Notes under the pieces: model-generated
Seen by the model: only the letters and a program-made list of their open reading frames with translations
Told to the model about the DNA's origin: nothing
Database searches by the model: none
Translations under genes and position numbers: made by a program
Shown: positions 11,175 to 20,785 of the stretch, piece by piece
Layout: every line of letters starts with the position of its first letter
Numbering within the stretch: position 1 is the stretch's first letter
Origin: Allorhizobium undicola ORS 992 = ATCC 700741
GTDB taxonomy: Bacteria; Pseudomonadota; Alphaproteobacteria; Rhizobiales; Rhizobiaceae
Length of the DNA: 64,000 nt
Direction: 5' to 3'
Assembly (NCBI RefSeq): GCF_000621665.1
Contig: NZ_JHXQ01000002.1
Span: 338,095-402,094 of the forward strand

Positions 11175-11279
11175 CGCTTGCTCCGCAGGCTTCTCCGCAA
11201 TTCATGCCTTTGGGCATTCTCGCAAGGTGCACTTTGAAAACGCCTTGCCTCAACACGCTATCAACCGCTGGAACTGGTG

Positions 11280-12167
11280 ATGAATACGCTGAAACTCCTT
11301 GGCCGGGTGGCCGTAACCCTGATCTTCGTGGCCGCGGCGCTGTTAGCCGCCCGCAATCTCTGGAATTTCTACATGGAAGAGCCCTGGACGCGCGATGGCA
11401 AGGTGCGGGCCGATGTGGTGAATATCGCACCCGACGTGTCAGGCCTCGTCAGCGACGTCATGGCCATCGACAACCAGCCGGTTCGCAAGGGCGATATTCT
11501 CTTTCGCGTCGATCGCAAGCGCTTCGAGCTTGCCTTGCAGCAGGCTGAAGCCTCCCTGCAACTTGCGCAATCCAGCCTTGCCGAAGCCACGCGCGAGCGC
11601 CAGCGTCAGGAGCGGCTGGGCGATTCCGCCACGGAGCAGGCAAGAGACAAGGCCATTTCTACCGAAGAACAGGCCGCCGCTACCTACCGGCAGGCAGTGG
11701 CCTCCCGCGATATTGCCAGCCTCAATCTCGAACGCACCGATGTGCGCTCCACCGTGAACGGCACCGTCACCAATCTTTCGCTGCAACCGGGGGATTATGT
11801 CTCTGCCGGAACCGCCAAAGTAGCGGTGGTCAATACGGATTCGCTGCGGGTGGAAGGCTATTTCGAGGAAAACAAGCTGCCGCGCATTCAGCCCGGTGCC
11901 CGCGCCCGCGTGCATCTTCTGGGGCGTGATGGTGTTCTGGAAGGAACGGTGGACAGTATCGCAACCGGCATCGAAGACCGCGAGCGCTCTTCCTCCACCG
12001 GGCTTCTGGTCAACATCACTCCCACCTTCAATTGGGTGCGCCTTGCCCAGCGCGTGCCGGTTCGCATTCGTCTGGATGGCGTGCCAAAGGACATGCCCTT
12101 GATTTCCGGTCAGACCGCAACCGTGGAAATTCTGGGCAGCGCCCCCACGGCGAATGCCGCAAAGTAA
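11280..12167 (+). CDS. HlyD/EmrA-type membrane fusion protein (AaeA-like)
   Basis: 295-residue periplasmic adaptor with an N-terminal membrane anchor (about residues 5-25), the barrel strand PWTRDGKVRADVVNIAPDVSG, a lipoyl half (NQPVRKGDILFRVD), an alpha-helical hairpin of about 90 residues, the second lipoyl half (TVTNLSLQPGDYVSAG) and a beta-barrel (VEGYFEENKLPRIQPG). It would connect the FUSC pump to the periplasm or an outer-membrane channel. A GTG at 11277 is also possible as start. A hairpin at 12197 closes the operon. Confidence 0.88.
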   Translation: MNTLKLLGRVAVTLIFVAAALLAARNLWNFYMEEPWTRDGKVRADVVNIAPDVSGLVSDVMAIDNQPVRKGDILFRVDRKRFELALQQAEASLQLAQSSLAEATRERQRQERLGDSATEQARDKAISTEEQAAATYRQAVASRDIASLNLERTDVRSTVNGTVTNLSLQPGDYVSAGTAKVAVVNTDSLRVEGYFEENKLPRIQPGARARVHLLGRDGVLEGTVDSIATGIEDRERSSSTGLLVNITPTFNWVRLAQRVPVRIRLDGVPKDMPLISGQTATVEILGSAPTANAAK

Positions 12168-12196
12168 GCTGATGGATGAGAGATGCTGAAATGAAT

Positions 12197-12228
12197 GTCA
12201 CGCCGCAGCTTTTTGCTTGCGGCGTGAC
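12197..12228 (+). terminator. Stem-loop after the efflux operon
   Basis: 11-bp perfect stem (12197-12207 with 12218-12228) around a T-rich loop, 30 bp past the membrane fusion gene and before the convergent ccoP. There is no T-tract after the stem; it may act in both directions. Confidence 0.55.
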
Positions 12229-12299
12229 CAAAGCATTTTCAGAAAAGGCATAATCTGAAGCGCCCTGCCTGCTTCCATGAAACCGGCAAGGCGCTGCTT

Positions 12300-13163
12300 T
12301 TATTCGCCACCGCCCAGCGAGTGAACGTAAACGGCCAATTGCTTCACGGTTGTATCGCCAAGACGTGCCGTCCATGCCGGCATGACACCGTGCCTGGGAT
12401 GGGCAACCTGCTGGGCAATCTCGGTCTCGCCCTTTACCTTCAGCCAGATGGCGTCAGACAGGTTGGGCGCGCCGACATCGCGGTTGCCCTCTGCCTTTTC
12501 GCCATGGCAGGCAACGCAATTGGCGTCGAAGACCGCCTTGCCCGGCGCAACCAGCGCCTCGTTCGAGGCCTTGCCGGAGAGGCTGACCACATAGGCTGCG
12601 ACCTGCCGGATTTCATCCGGCTTCAGAATCTCTGCAAATGCGGGCATTTCAGAGATGCGGGTTTCAGGATCGCTGGTATAGCGAATGCCGTGCTGAAGGG
12701 TGGAGTAGATGGCGTTGATGTCGCCACCCCACAGCCAGTCGTCGTCATTGAGGTTGGGATAGCCCGGCCCGCCTGCCGCGCCGGAGCCGTGGCAGGGCGT
12801 GCAGTTGACCTTGAAGGCAGCAGCACCGCCAGCGACGGCAAACTGGGCAAGATCCTTGTCCACCAGAATATCACCCACCGGCAGAGAGGCGATCTTGTCG
12901 GTAAAGACGGCTTGGGCCTGTTTGGCCGCCGCCACTTCTTCCGTCACTGCCGCGCGGTTGGTGTAGCCGAACAAGCCCTTGGTGTTGCCGGTCAGGGTTG
13001 GCCAGGCCGGATAGACCACGGTATAGCCAATGGCCCAGACGATGGTGGCATAGAAGGTATAGACCCACCAGCGCGGCATGGGATTGTTCAGCTCGCGGAT
13101 ACCGTCCCACTCGTGGCCGGTGGTTTCGACGCCGCTGATTTCGTCAATGTGTTTTTCCGACAT
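12300..13163 (-). CDS. ccoP: cbb3-type cytochrome c oxidase, diheme subunit III
   Basis: 287-residue membrane-anchored diheme cytochrome c that passes electrons to CcoO/CcoN. It has an N-terminal membrane helix (about 33-52, after NNPMPRWWVYTF) and two CxxCH heme sites (CTPCHG and CVACHG), with methionine ligand regions ISEMPAFAE and GVMPAWTARLG. It is the last gene of ccoNOQP, and its start is preceded by GGAGGAC. The operon appears to be driven by the FNR/FixK box upstream of ccoN, so expression should rise under low oxygen. Confidence 0.95.
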   Translation of the reverse strand: MSEKHIDEISGVETTGHEWDGIRELNNPMPRWWVYTFYATIVWAIGYTVVYPAWPTLTGNTKGLFGYTNRAAVTEEVAAAKQAQAVFTDKIASLPVGDILVDKDLAQFAVAGGAAAFKVNCTPCHGSGAAGGPGYPNLNDDDWLWGGDINAIYSTLQHGIRYTSDPETRISEMPAFAEILKPDEIRQVAAYVVSLSGKASNEALVAPGKAVFDANCVACHGEKAEGNRDVGAPNLSDAIWLKVKGETEIAQQVAHPRHGVMPAWTARLGDTTVKQLAVYVHSLGGGE

Positions 13164-13165
13164 GA

Positions 13166-13327
13166 TTAGTCCTCCCTCAGAGGGATGCTGGCGGCTTCAT
13201 CGGCGTGCTTCTTGCCGCCGGGCCGCAAGGCGAAGATGACTGCGCCGACAAAGAAAAGGGCCATGGCCAAAAGGCCCCAGCTATCGGCAAAGTGACGCAT
13301 GGCCGTGTAGAGTTCGGTTTCGTCCAT
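13166..13327 (-). CDS. ccoQ: cbb3-type oxidase small subunit CcoQ
   Basis: 53-residue membrane protein. Translation from ATG at 13327 gives MDETELYTAMRHFADSWG, one hydrophobic segment (about 19-35) and an RPGGKK positive cytoplasmic flank, ending PLRED. This is the typical CcoQ layout between ccoO and ccoP; CcoQ stabilises the oxidase complex. The stop at 13166 lies 2 bp before ccoP, so translation is likely coupled. Confidence 0.92.
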   Translation of the reverse strand: MDETELYTAMRHFADSWGLLAMALFFVGAVIFALRPGGKKHADEAASIPLRED

Positions 13328-13335
13328 GATCCACC

Positions 13336-14067
13336 TCACCGATAGCCGGTTGCGTCGTCATACTTGGTGAAGTCCACCAGCGTGCCGAGCATTTGCAGAT
13401 AGGCAATCAGGGCATCCATTTCGGTGACGCGGGTGGGATCACCGTCGAAATCGCCGGTCTTGGCCTTGGGATAGCGGGCAAGCAGGCCCGCCGTATCGGC
13501 ATTGGGATCGGCCTGGGCGGCAAGGTCGGCCTTGGCGTTGTCGATCATGTCCTGGCTGTAGGGCACGCCAACCTCGCTGTTCACCTTCAGGTCCATGGAG
13601 ACATTGGTGATCTTCAGCGGCGTTTCCTTCAGGAAGGCATATTTCGGCATGATCGATTCCGGCACGACAGAGCGAGGATCGCTCAGATGCTGGACGTGCC
13701 ATTCGTTGGAATAGCGGTCGCCGACGCGGGCAAGGTCAGGCCCTGTCCGCTTCGAGCCCCATTGGAACGGATGGTCGTACATGCTTTCGGCCGCCAGCGA
13801 ATAGTGGCCGTAACGCTCCACTTCATCGCGGAAGGGGCGGATCATCTGGCTATGGCAGAGATAGCATCCTTCGCGGATGTAGATGTCGCGGCCCGCCAGT
13901 TCCAGCGGGCTGTAGGGGCGCATCCCTTCCACCTTTTCGATGGTGTTCTGAAGGTAGAAGAGCGGTGCGATTTCCACGATGCCGCCAATGGTGACGACAA
14001 GCAGCGAGCCGAGAAGCAGAAGGCTGGCGTTCTTTTCGAGAATCTGGTGTTTATCAAGAATGGACAT
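13336..14067 (-). CDS. ccoO: cbb3-type cytochrome c oxidase, monoheme subunit II
   Basis: 243-residue membrane-anchored cytochrome c. It has an N-terminal anchor (about 16-38), one heme site CYLCHSQ in [20 protein letters not shown] context, and the methionine ligand region [10 protein letters not shown]. CcoO takes electrons from CcoP and delivers them to the binuclear centre of CcoN. It is placed 8 bp before ccoQ and 11 bp after ccoN. Confidence 0.95.
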   Translation of the reverse strand: MSILDKHQILEKNASLLLLGSLLVVTIGGIVEIAPLFYLQNTIEKVEGMRPYSPLELAGRDIYIREGCYLCHSQMIRPFRDEVERYGHYSLAAESMYDHPFQWGSKRTGPDLARVGDRYSNEWHVQHLSDPRSVVPESIMPKYAFLKETPLKITNVSMDLKVNSEVGVPYSQDMIDNAKADLAAQADPNADTAGLLARYPKAKTGDFDGDPTRVTEMDALIAYLQMLGTLVDFTKYDDATGYR

Positions 14068-14078
14068 GGCAGTCCTCC

Positions 14079-15722
14079 TTATTCGGCAGGCTGGGCATGA
14101 GCCGGCATGACGGCACCCGGAATGGGCGCTTCAACCCGCTGATGGCCACGAATGGTCATGAAAACGTTCCAGGCCATGATGATGCCACCGGCCAGATACA
14201 TGGCCCCGCCAAGCGTGCGCAGCACGTAATAGGGGAACATGGCAGCAACGACTTCGGCGAAGGAATAGACCAGGAAGCCCTGATTATCGTATTCGCGCCA
14301 CATCAGGCCCTGCTGAATACCGGCCACCCACATGACGGCGGCGTAGACGACGATGCCGAGCGTGGCGAGCCAGAAGTGCCAGTTGACGAGGCGCAGCGAA
14401 TAGAGGCGCTCGCGGTGCCAGAGTTTCGGCGTGAGGTAATAGACCGCACCGAAGGTAATCATGCCGACCCAGCCAAGCGCGCCGGAGTGAACGTGGCCGA
14501 TGGTCCATTCGGTATAGTGGCTGAGCGAGTTCACCGTCTTGATCGACATCATCGGGCCTTCGAAGGTGGACATGCCGTAGAAGGCAATGGCAATCACCAT
14601 CATGCGGATAATCGGATCGGTGCGGATCTTGTCCCAGGCGCCCGAAAGCGTCATCAGGCCGTTGATCATGCCGCCCCAGGAGGGCATCCACAGCATGATG
14701 GAGAAGACCATGCCCAGCGTCTGCGCCCAATCCGGCAGGGCGGTGTAATGCAGATGGTGCGGACCGGCCCAGATATACATGAAGATCAGAGCCCAGAAGT
14801 GGATGATCGACAGCCGATAGGAATAGACCGGACGGCCTGCCTGCTTCGGCACGAAATAATACATCATGCCCAGGAAGCCAGCAGTCAGGAAGAAGCCCAC
14901 GGCATTGTGGCCATACCACCATTGCGTCAGGGCATCCTGCACGCCGGAGAAGGCCGAATAGCTCTTCACGCCGAGGAAGGAAACCGGGATCGCCAGATTG
15001 TTGACGATATGCAGCATGGCAATGGTGACGATGAAGGCAAGATAGAACCAGTTGGCCACATAAATATGCGGCTCCTTGCGGGTCAGGATCGTGCCGAGGA
15101 AGGCAATGAGATAGCCGACCCAGACGATGGTGAGGAACAGGTCCACATACCATTCGGGTTCGGCATATTCACGGCCTTGCGTAATGCCCAGCAGATAGCC
15201 GGTGGCAGCCATGACGATGAAGAGATTATAGCCCCAGAACACGAACCAGCCGAGCGTGCCGCCAAACAGGCGCTGCCGACATGTGCGCTGGACAACATAG
15301 AAGGACGTGGCGATCAGCGCATTGCCGCCAAAGGCGAAGATCACGCCGGAGGTGTGCAGCGGACGCAGACGGCCGAAGTTGAACCACGGCGCCACATTGA
15401 GATCGGGAAAGGCAAGCTGGGCGGCAATCAGCACGCCCACCAGAAAACCGACAACGCCCCAGAACACCGTGGCGATGACGCCGAAACGGATCGGATCGTC
15501 GAAATATTCCGCTTTCGACGCGGCAACAGCGCGCTGCTGCCCGATAACGGCGGCGCGCGGCTGGAACTTGATGTGGCGCAGCATGAAGATCGTGCCGATC
15601 AGCAGCACGACGAAAGCCACCCACATATGGGCGGCAAAAAGGCTGTCATAGGCGAAACCCGCCCCGAGCAGCGCGGCGAAGGCCATTACGGCCAGCACCA
15701 TGGTCTCGAAAGTGTAATTCAT
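14079..15722 (-). CDS. ccoN: cbb3-type cytochrome c oxidase, catalytic subunit I
   Basis: 547-residue polytopic subunit carrying low-spin heme b, high-spin heme b3 and CuB. Conserved histidine segments are visible: [57 protein letters not shown] and [16 protein letters not shown]. The start at 15722 (MNYTFETMV) fits the family; the frame is open to 15797 but the extra residues do not resemble the family. A perfect FNR/FixK box lies 94 bp upstream. Confidence 0.95.
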   Translation of the reverse strand: MNYTFETMVLAVMAFAALLGAGFAYDSLFAAHMWVAFVVLLIGTIFMLRHIKFQPRAAVIGQQRAVAASKAEYFDDPIRFGVIATVFWGVVGFLVGVLIAAQLAFPDLNVAPWFNFGRLRPLHTSGVIFAFGGNALIATSFYVVQRTCRQRLFGGTLGWFVFWGYNLFIVMAATGYLLGITQGREYAEPEWYVDLFLTIVWVGYLIAFLGTILTRKEPHIYVANWFYLAFIVTIAMLHIVNNLAIPVSFLGVKSYSAFSGVQDALTQWWYGHNAVGFFLTAGFLGMMYYFVPKQAGRPVYSYRLSIIHFWALIFMYIWAGPHHLHYTALPDWAQTLGMVFSIMLWMPSWGGMINGLMTLSGAWDKIRTDPIIRMMVIAIAFYGMSTFEGPMMSIKTVNSLSHYTEWTIGHVHSGALGWVGMITFGAVYYLTPKLWHRERLYSLRLVNWHFWLATLGIVVYAAVMWVAGIQQGLMWREYDNQGFLVYSFAEVVAAMFPYYVLRTLGGAMYLAGGIIMAWNVFMTIRGHQRVEAPIPGAVMPAHAQPAE

Positions 15723-15815
15723 TGTTGGCATCCCCCAACGCTTGGTGTGCAAGAGCAGAGTCGCGCATGGGCTCCGCGTCATATGCAGGTTTGCCATTGG
15801 GTGCGGCCAGGAGCC

Positions 15816-15829
15816 TTGATTTGGATCAA
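15816..15829 (-). promoter_or_regulatory. FNR/FixK-type box of ccoNOQP
   Basis: TTGAT-TTGG-ATCAA, a perfect dyad matching the FNR/FixK/FnrN consensus TTGAT-N4-ATCAA. Its centre is about 100 bp before the ccoN ATG, suitable for class II activation of a start site near 15781. It predicts oxygen-responsive expression of the cbb3 oxidase. Confidence 0.88.
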
Positions 15830-15907
15830 TGCATTTCAGGGGGCGGGGAAGGATACAGGAGCATGAGAGGAAGGGTTTGCGACGAACCGGTTCGCACCCC
15901 CTTCCAT

Positions 15908-16013
15908 TACAGCGCCGTGCGTTTTATCAAACGCACGAAGGACGCTGTAACACTTTAAAACTGCTGCATAATTTTTACCTTAAATCGATTCCGATTTAAG
16001 GAATTATGCAGTA
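15908..16013. repeat. ~105-bp palindromic repeat A, copy 1 (Bru-RS-like)
   Basis: Two nested imperfect inverted repeats: TACAGCGCC...GGACGCTGTA and CTGCATAATT...AATTATGCAG, the latter with an inner CCTTAAATCG/CGATTTAAGG stem. Near-identical copies lie at 63397 and, more diverged, at 47671. Size and palindromic form fit the Bru-RS1/RS2 repeats of Brucella; sequence identity to those was not checked. Confidence 0.8.
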
Positions 16014-16084
16014 ACAACCCTGGATTACACCTCCGGCAGCCGGGATCAGTCGATCTCCCCGCCGGCATCTGGCGGAGAAGCAGG

Positions 16085-16564
16085 ATGCAGACCAAAACTG
16101 ATGGCGTTAACGACAATGACCGCCACTGCGCCGGGCCACTCGCCGCAGGCTCCTCCGGGCTTGTGTGGCTGGAAAGCGCGCATTCGGAGCAATTGGCGCT
16201 TTGCCGGGAGCTGGAGGAAATTGCCGATTCCCTGCCCTCAAGCGTCAACCGCCAGAAATGCATCTATGCCGCCAAGGCGCTCGGGCCCCTCATCAGCGGC
16301 GCCCACCACTATGAGGAGCAGGTGCTGTTTCCATGGCTGGCGGAAAATCTGACCATTCCGCATCTTCAGGAAACGCTGCATCGGCTGAAATTCGAGCATT
16401 GCGAGGATGAATGCTTCGCCGAGGAACTGACTGACGCGCTGCTGCGGCTGGGCAGCGGCGATAACGTCAACATGGAGGCCGTGGGTTACATGTTGCGGGG
16501 CTTTTTCGAAGGCCTGCGCCGCCACATCGCCTTCGAAAGAGAGCATATTCTTTCAGGGCTCTGA
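16085..16564 (+). CDS. Hemerythrin-like (HHE) domain protein
   Basis: 159-residue soluble protein predicted to be a four-helix bundle. Candidate iron-ligand residues are spread as in HHE domains: HSEQLALC near residue 33, HHYEEQVLFPWL around 73-84, RLKFEHCEDE near 103 and RRHIAFEREH near 148. Such proteins bind a di-iron centre and take part in O2/NO sensing or iron-sulfur repair. It lies divergently from the cbb3 oxidase operon, compatible with an oxygen/NO-related role. A strong terminator follows. Confidence 0.82.
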   Translation: MQTKTDGVNDNDRHCAGPLAAGSSGLVWLESAHSEQLALCRELEEIADSLPSSVNRQKCIYAAKALGPLISGAHHYEEQVLFPWLAENLTIPHLQETLHRLKFEHCEDECFAEELTDALLRLGSGDNVNMEAVGYMLRGFFEGLRRHIAFEREHILSGL

Positions 16565-16582
16565 AGAGCGGCCTGAAACAGA

Positions 16583-16619
16583 AACGCCGGTCTGGGCAAG
16601 CCCGACCGGCGTTTTTTTC
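16583..16619 (+). terminator. Rho-independent terminator
   Basis: 10-bp stem AACGCCGGTC/GACCGGCGTT with an 11-nt loop, followed by seven T. It ends the hemerythrin-like gene; the convergent aroG ends 14 bp further on. Confidence 0.9.
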
Positions 16620-16632
16620 TTTTACAGCAAGT

Positions 16633-18009
16633 TTACAGCCCTGCGACCTTCAGCCGCTTTTCGTCACGGCCGCCCTTCATGCGCTCTGCCAGAAGGAAGG
16701 CCAGTTCCAGCGCCTGATCCGCATTCAGACGCGGGTCGCAATGGGTGTGATACCGATCCTGAAGATCCTCGGCCGAAAGCGCACGCGCGCCGCCGGTGCA
16801 TTCGGTCACATCCTTGCCGGTCATCTCGATATGGATGCCGCCTGGATGCGAACCCTCCGCGCGGTGGATCTGGAAGAAGCTCTCCACTTCCGACAGAACC
16901 CGTTCGAACGGGCGGGTCTTGTAGTTGTTGAGCGTAATCGTGTTGCCATGCATCGGATCGCAGGACCACACCACCTTGCGGCCTTCGCGCTCGACGGCGC
17001 GAATGAGGCGCGGCAGGTGTTCGGCAACCTTGTCATGGCCAAAGCGGCAAATCAGCGTCAGACGTCCCGCTTCATTGGCCGGGTTGAGGATGTCGATCAG
17101 GTTCAGCAGATCGTCCGCCTGGAGGGACGGGCCGCATTTCAGGCCGATCGGGTTCTTGATGCCGCGGCAATATTCGATATGCGCATGATCTGCCTGACGG
17201 GTGCGGTCGCCGATCCAGATCATGTGGCCGGAGGTGGCGTACCAGTCGCCGGAGGTGGAATCGACACGGGTCAGCGATTCTTCATAGCCCAGCAGCAGCG
17301 CTTCATGGCTGGTGAAGAAATCGGTTTCGCGCAGGCTCGGATTGTTGTCGGACGTGATACCAACGGCCTTCATGAAGTCCATGGTTTCCGAGATCCGGTC
17401 GGCCAGCTTGCGATAACGGTCGGCCTGCGGGCTATCCTTGACGAAGCCCAGCATCCACTGATGAACGTTTTCCAGATTGGCGTAACCACCCATGGCAAAG
17501 GCGCGCAGCAGGTTGAGCGTCGCGGCGGACTGGCGATAGGCCATCAGCTGGCGATGCGGATCCGGGATACGGTCTTCCGGGGTGAATTCGATGCCGTTGA
17601 TGATGTCGCCACGGTAGCTCGGCAGCTCCACATCGCCCTGCTTTTCCATGTCGGAAGAGCGCGGCTTGGCAAACTGGCCGGCAATACGGCCAACCTTGAC
17701 CACGGGCTGTTGCGCACCGAAGGTGAGAACCACGGCCATTTGCAGGAAGGCGCGGAAGAAATCGCGAATGGTATCGGCGCCATGTTCGGCAAAGCTTTCG
17801 GCGCAATCGCCGCCCTGCAACAGGAAGCCATTGCCCTCGGCAACATTGGCAAGAGCCTTCTTCAAGCGGCGCGCTTCACCGGCAAAGACCAGCGGCGGAT
17901 AAGAGGCGAGCTTCTGCTCGGCCTTCTTCAACGCTTCGAGGTCGGGATAGGCCGGAACCTGCTTGATCGGCTTCTGCCTCCAGCTGCTCGGGGTCCAATT
18001 CTGCGCCAT
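16633..18009 (-). CDS. aroG: Class II 3-deoxy-7-phosphoheptulonate (DAHP) synthase
   Basis: Condenses phosphoenolpyruvate with erythrose 4-phosphate, the first step of the shikimate pathway. The 458-residue length and motifs are those of the plant/mycobacterial-like type II enzyme: N-terminal [18 protein letters not shown], metal-ligand Cys in [46 protein letters not shown] and [12 protein letters not shown]. The start was set at 18009 ([10 protein letters not shown]) rather than 18024 because family members begin there. Symbol by common usage for this group. Confidence 0.93.
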   Translation of the reverse strand: MAQNWTPSSWRQKPIKQVPAYPDLEALKKAEQKLASYPPLVFAGEARRLKKALANVAEGNGFLLQGGDCAESFAEHGADTIRDFFRAFLQMAVVLTFGAQQPVVKVGRIAGQFAKPRSSDMEKQGDVELPSYRGDIINGIEFTPEDRIPDPHRQLMAYRQSAATLNLLRAFAMGGYANLENVHQWMLGFVKDSPQADRYRKLADRISETMDFMKAVGITSDNNPSLRETDFFTSHEALLLGYEESLTRVDSTSGDWYATSGHMIWIGDRTRQADHAHIEYCRGIKNPIGLKCGPSLQADDLLNLIDILNPANEAGRLTLICRFGHDKVAEHLPRLIRAVEREGRKVVWSCDPMHGNTITLNNYKTRPFERVLSEVESFFQIHRAEGSHPGGIHIEMTGKDVTECTGGARALSAEDLQDRYHTHCDPRLNADQALELAFLLAERMKGGRDEKRLKVAGL

Positions 18010-18303
18010 GGTCTTCACCTGCATCTAGAGCGCGCCGGGACTTTTTCCGGCACGCATGAAAGGGAACGATAGAAGCATCGGATCGCGCGGCCAAAACCGG
18101 CTTCCGGAACATCCGATGCACGAACGACAAACTCGCCATCGCACCATTTCCGACTGTTGGCGCGAGGTTTCGTACCGCAACCTCGTTTAAAGGCGGCGAT
18201 GCCCGGCTGCGACCGTCTGCACGGGTGCCGCTGGATGGCGGGCTTATAAACTTTTAAGACCTGAATGAAAAGCGGAAGTTTCCGAGGCTTTCATCCCAGC
18301 TCT

Positions 18304-19689
18304 TCAGACGCGCGCACCGTTGGAAATGCGGTAGCTCGGCGTATACATCGTCACCAGTTCCTCCGCAGCGGTCGGGTGAACGGCCATGGTGCGATCGAAG
18401 TCATCCTTGGTGCAGCCAGCCTTCAGCGTAATGCCCAGAAGCTGCGCCATTTCCCCGGCATCATGGCCCAGAATATGCGCGCCGATAACCTTGCGGTCGG
18501 CTGCGTTGACAATGAGTTTCATGATGACCTTTTCCGCCCGGCCGGAAAGCGTGGCTTTCATCGGCCGGAATTCGGCGCGGTAGACCTCAAGCTCATCGAA
18601 GGCCTTGGCCGCCTCTTCCTCGCTGTAACCGACCGTGCCGATTTCCGGCTGCGAGAATACAGCCGTGGCGATCAGGTCGTGATCGGGAGAGGTCGGATTG
18701 TTCCGGTATTCCGTTTCGATGAAACACATGGCTTCGTGAATGGCCACTGGCGTCAGTTGCACGCGGTCCGTCACATCGCCAAGCGCAAAAATGCCGGGAA
18801 CATTGGTGCGGGAATAGGCATCCACGATAATTGCGCCCTTGCCGTTGGTCGCAACGCCCGCGGCCTCAAGCCCCAGACCCTTCGTGTGAGGGTCACGGCC
18901 CAGCGCCAGCATGACCTGGCCTGCAACAATCTCGCCATTGTGCATCGTCGTTGCGACAAGGCCCTTTTCGGTCTTCTCGACCTTTTCGATGACGTCGCCG
19001 GTGATAATGCGAATGCCCTTGTCCACCATGGCCTTGTGGACACCCCGGCGCAAATCGCCATCGAACTTCGAGAGGATTTCAACGCCACGGTAAATCAATG
19101 TGGTTTTGACGCCAAGGCCATGGAAAATATTGGCAAATTCCACGGCGATGTAACCGCCGCCCGCAATCAGGATTTCGTTCGGCAACGCCGTCAGATGGAA
19201 GGCGTCGTTGGAGGAAATGCAAAGCTCGTGGCCCGGCAGCGAAGCATGGGGATTGGGGGCGCCGCCCACCGCAATCAAGATGCGTTCCGCCGTCACCTCG
19301 CGACCCGTCGCAAGGATGCGAATGCTGTTGGCGCCCGTCAATACCGCGCGGCTTTCAATGATTTCAGCCCCGGCATTTTCCAGGCCTTTGCGATAAAGTC
19401 CTTCAAGGCGAGCGATTTCCTGATCCTTGGCGGCCATCAGCTTTTGCCAGTCGAAGCGCGTCTCGCCCACTGTCCAGCCAAAACCTGCGGCATCTTCGAA
19501 ATGCTCGTGATATTGCGAGGCATAGACGAACAGCTTCTTCGGAACGCAACCGCGAATGACGCAGGTTCCGCCAAGGCGATATTCCTCGGCAATCGCCACG
19601 CGCTTGCCCATGGATGCGGCAAGCCGCGCGCTGCGCACGCCACCCGAACCGCCGCCAATGACGAACAGATCATAATCATACTCAGCCAT
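18304..19689 (-). CDS. gor: Glutathione-disulfide reductase
   Basis: 461-residue FAD/NADPH flavoprotein that reduces oxidised glutathione. It has the FAD-binding GGGSGGVRSA motif (residues 12-21), the redox-active pair in GGTCVIRGCVPKKL, an NADPH-binding Rossmann segment GGGYIAVEFA, the second FAD motif FALGDVTDRVQLTPVAIHE and the C-terminal catalytic HPTAAEE at the dimer interface. Length and motifs are standard. A terminator separates it from the DUF2059 gene transcribed toward it. Confidence 0.95.
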   Translation of the reverse strand: MAEYDYDLFVIGGGSGGVRSARLAASMGKRVAIAEEYRLGGTCVIRGCVPKKLFVYASQYHEHFEDAAGFGWTVGETRFDWQKLMAAKDQEIARLEGLYRKGLENAGAEIIESRAVLTGANSIRILATGREVTAERILIAVGGAPNPHASLPGHELCISSNDAFHLTALPNEILIAGGGYIAVEFANIFHGLGVKTTLIYRGVEILSKFDGDLRRGVHKAMVDKGIRIITGDVIEKVEKTEKGLVATTMHNGEIVAGQVMLALGRDPHTKGLGLEAAGVATNGKGAIIVDAYSRTNVPGIFALGDVTDRVQLTPVAIHEAMCFIETEYRNNPTSPDHDLIATAVFSQPEIGTVGYSEEEAAKAFDELEVYRAEFRPMKATLSGRAEKVIMKLIVNAADRKVIGAHILGHDAGEMAQLLGITLKAGCTKDDFDRTMAVHPTAAEELVTMYTPSYRISNGARV

Positions 19690-19805
19690 GGGAAAACTCC
19701 GAAAAAGAACGATACAGCCAGACGCGCAATGAGCGTGGACCGGAAATGGTAGGGGACAGGTCTTGGGCCGCCAAGCGCCCTGCCCCTATATGGGAGGTAA
19801 GCCTT

Positions 19806-19837
19806 AAAAAGAAAAGCCCGGAAGAACCGAGCTTTTC
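19806..19837 (-). terminator. Rho-independent terminator of the DUF2059 gene
   Basis: On the minus strand a GAAAAGC...GCTTTTC stem (19831-19837 with 19811-19817, extended by an imperfect inner stem) is followed by TTTTT (complement of 19806-19810). It lies 30 bp past the DUF2059 stop. Confidence 0.8.
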
Positions 19838-19867
19838 GATGTTGCAACGCTGAATACCGGCAAGCGA

Positions 19868-20503
19868 TCAAGGCTTGGCAGCGGGCGCTGCCGGCATTTT
19901 CAGCGCTGGCGTTGCCGCAGCCGGAGCCGGAGCCTTGGCGGCAGGCGCCGCAGGGGCGGCAGGCGCTTCAGCCGCCGGCATCTTTGCATCCTTCAACTGG
20001 GCGCCAGCAACCTTGAGCAGCGCGTCATTGGTGTTCTTTTCCAGATCACGGGCAATTCCGGCAGCCCAGATGTCGGCGGCCTTGCCAAGCTCGCGATTGG
20101 CGACCGGCTGGTCGTTCAGCAGCTTCTTGCCGGCAGAACCGCCGAAGAAGGTGGCAATCTGCTTCAGTTCATCATCGGTAAAGGCCTTTGCGTAAACAAT
20201 GGCAGCCTCCTTTTCCAGATCGCCACGACGGGCAGCGAGCGCGATGGCCTGCTGGTCAACCGTCTTGTTGATGAGGTCCTGAAGGTTCGGATAGCCCTGA
20301 ATGAGCTGCGCCTTCAGGCGGGCAGCAAGATTGGGCAGGATATTGTCGAAGATATTGGTAACGCCAAGCGCGGTAATAGCGCTGCGCGCCATCTGGATAC
20401 GCTCTTCAGGCACATCCTGCGCCCTGACGGCGGGAGCAGCCAAAAGCGACGCCGCAACGAGAAACCCGGCGGTGACGCGGCCGAAAGCTTGATATGTCTT
20501 CAT
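19868..20503 (-). CDS. Exported DUF2059 protein
   Basis: 211-residue periplasmic protein. Residues 1-29 are a signal peptide ending AVRAQ. The middle contains the DUF2059 pattern, with VYAKAFTDDELKQIATFFGGSAGKKLLN as its best conserved strip. The last 45 residues are a low-complexity Ala/Pro/Lys tail (AAPAAPAAKAP...), which may be cell-wall or membrane interacting. Function unknown. It is monocistronic, with its own terminator. Confidence 0.82.
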   Translation of the reverse strand: MKTYQAFGRVTAGFLVAASLLAAPAVRAQDVPEERIQMARSAITALGVTNIFDNILPNLAARLKAQLIQGYPNLQDLINKTVDQQAIALAARRGDLEKEAAIVYAKAFTDDELKQIATFFGGSAGKKLLNDQPVANRELGKAADIWAAGIARDLEKNTNDALLKVAGAQLKDAKMPAAEAPAAPAAPAAKAPAPAAATPALKMPAAPAAKP

Positions 20504-20719
20504 AAACTCATGCTCCTTCTAAAACATCTCCGGAAGTCCGCGCCCGCGGTTTTCCATCCGGACATGCGTAAATCCCGGTGAAAGGCCACTTTCGCCCCCT
20601 TGAGAGCAATGCAAGCAACCCGCAACATCGTCTCGCCAGAGGATAGCGGCCCGATGCCGCATTAGAGCACTTTTCGACCTGACGACATCAGACCGGCGCT
20701 CTAACGCTTTATTTTAAAG

Positions 20720-20763
20720 GCATAATCTTGTCGATCCTCGTTTCACTCCGGTCGGATTATGCC
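20720..20763 (+). repeat. Dispersed repeat B, copy 2
   Basis: Copy of the repeat seen at 5907 (inverse orientation) and 27445. The ends GCATAATC and GGATTATGC are inverted, so the unit is a weak palindrome. It sits just before the rpiA stop; the rest of 20504-20785 holds no gene. Confidence 0.7.
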
Positions 20764-20785
20764 ATGTAAGCAAGAAAGGCCCGCC

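Noticed and set aside
14097..15866. 589-residue open frame on the plus strand
   Set aside because: Antisense to ccoN; composition (His/Asp/Gly/Arg) is typical of the mirror frame of a GC-rich membrane protein gene.
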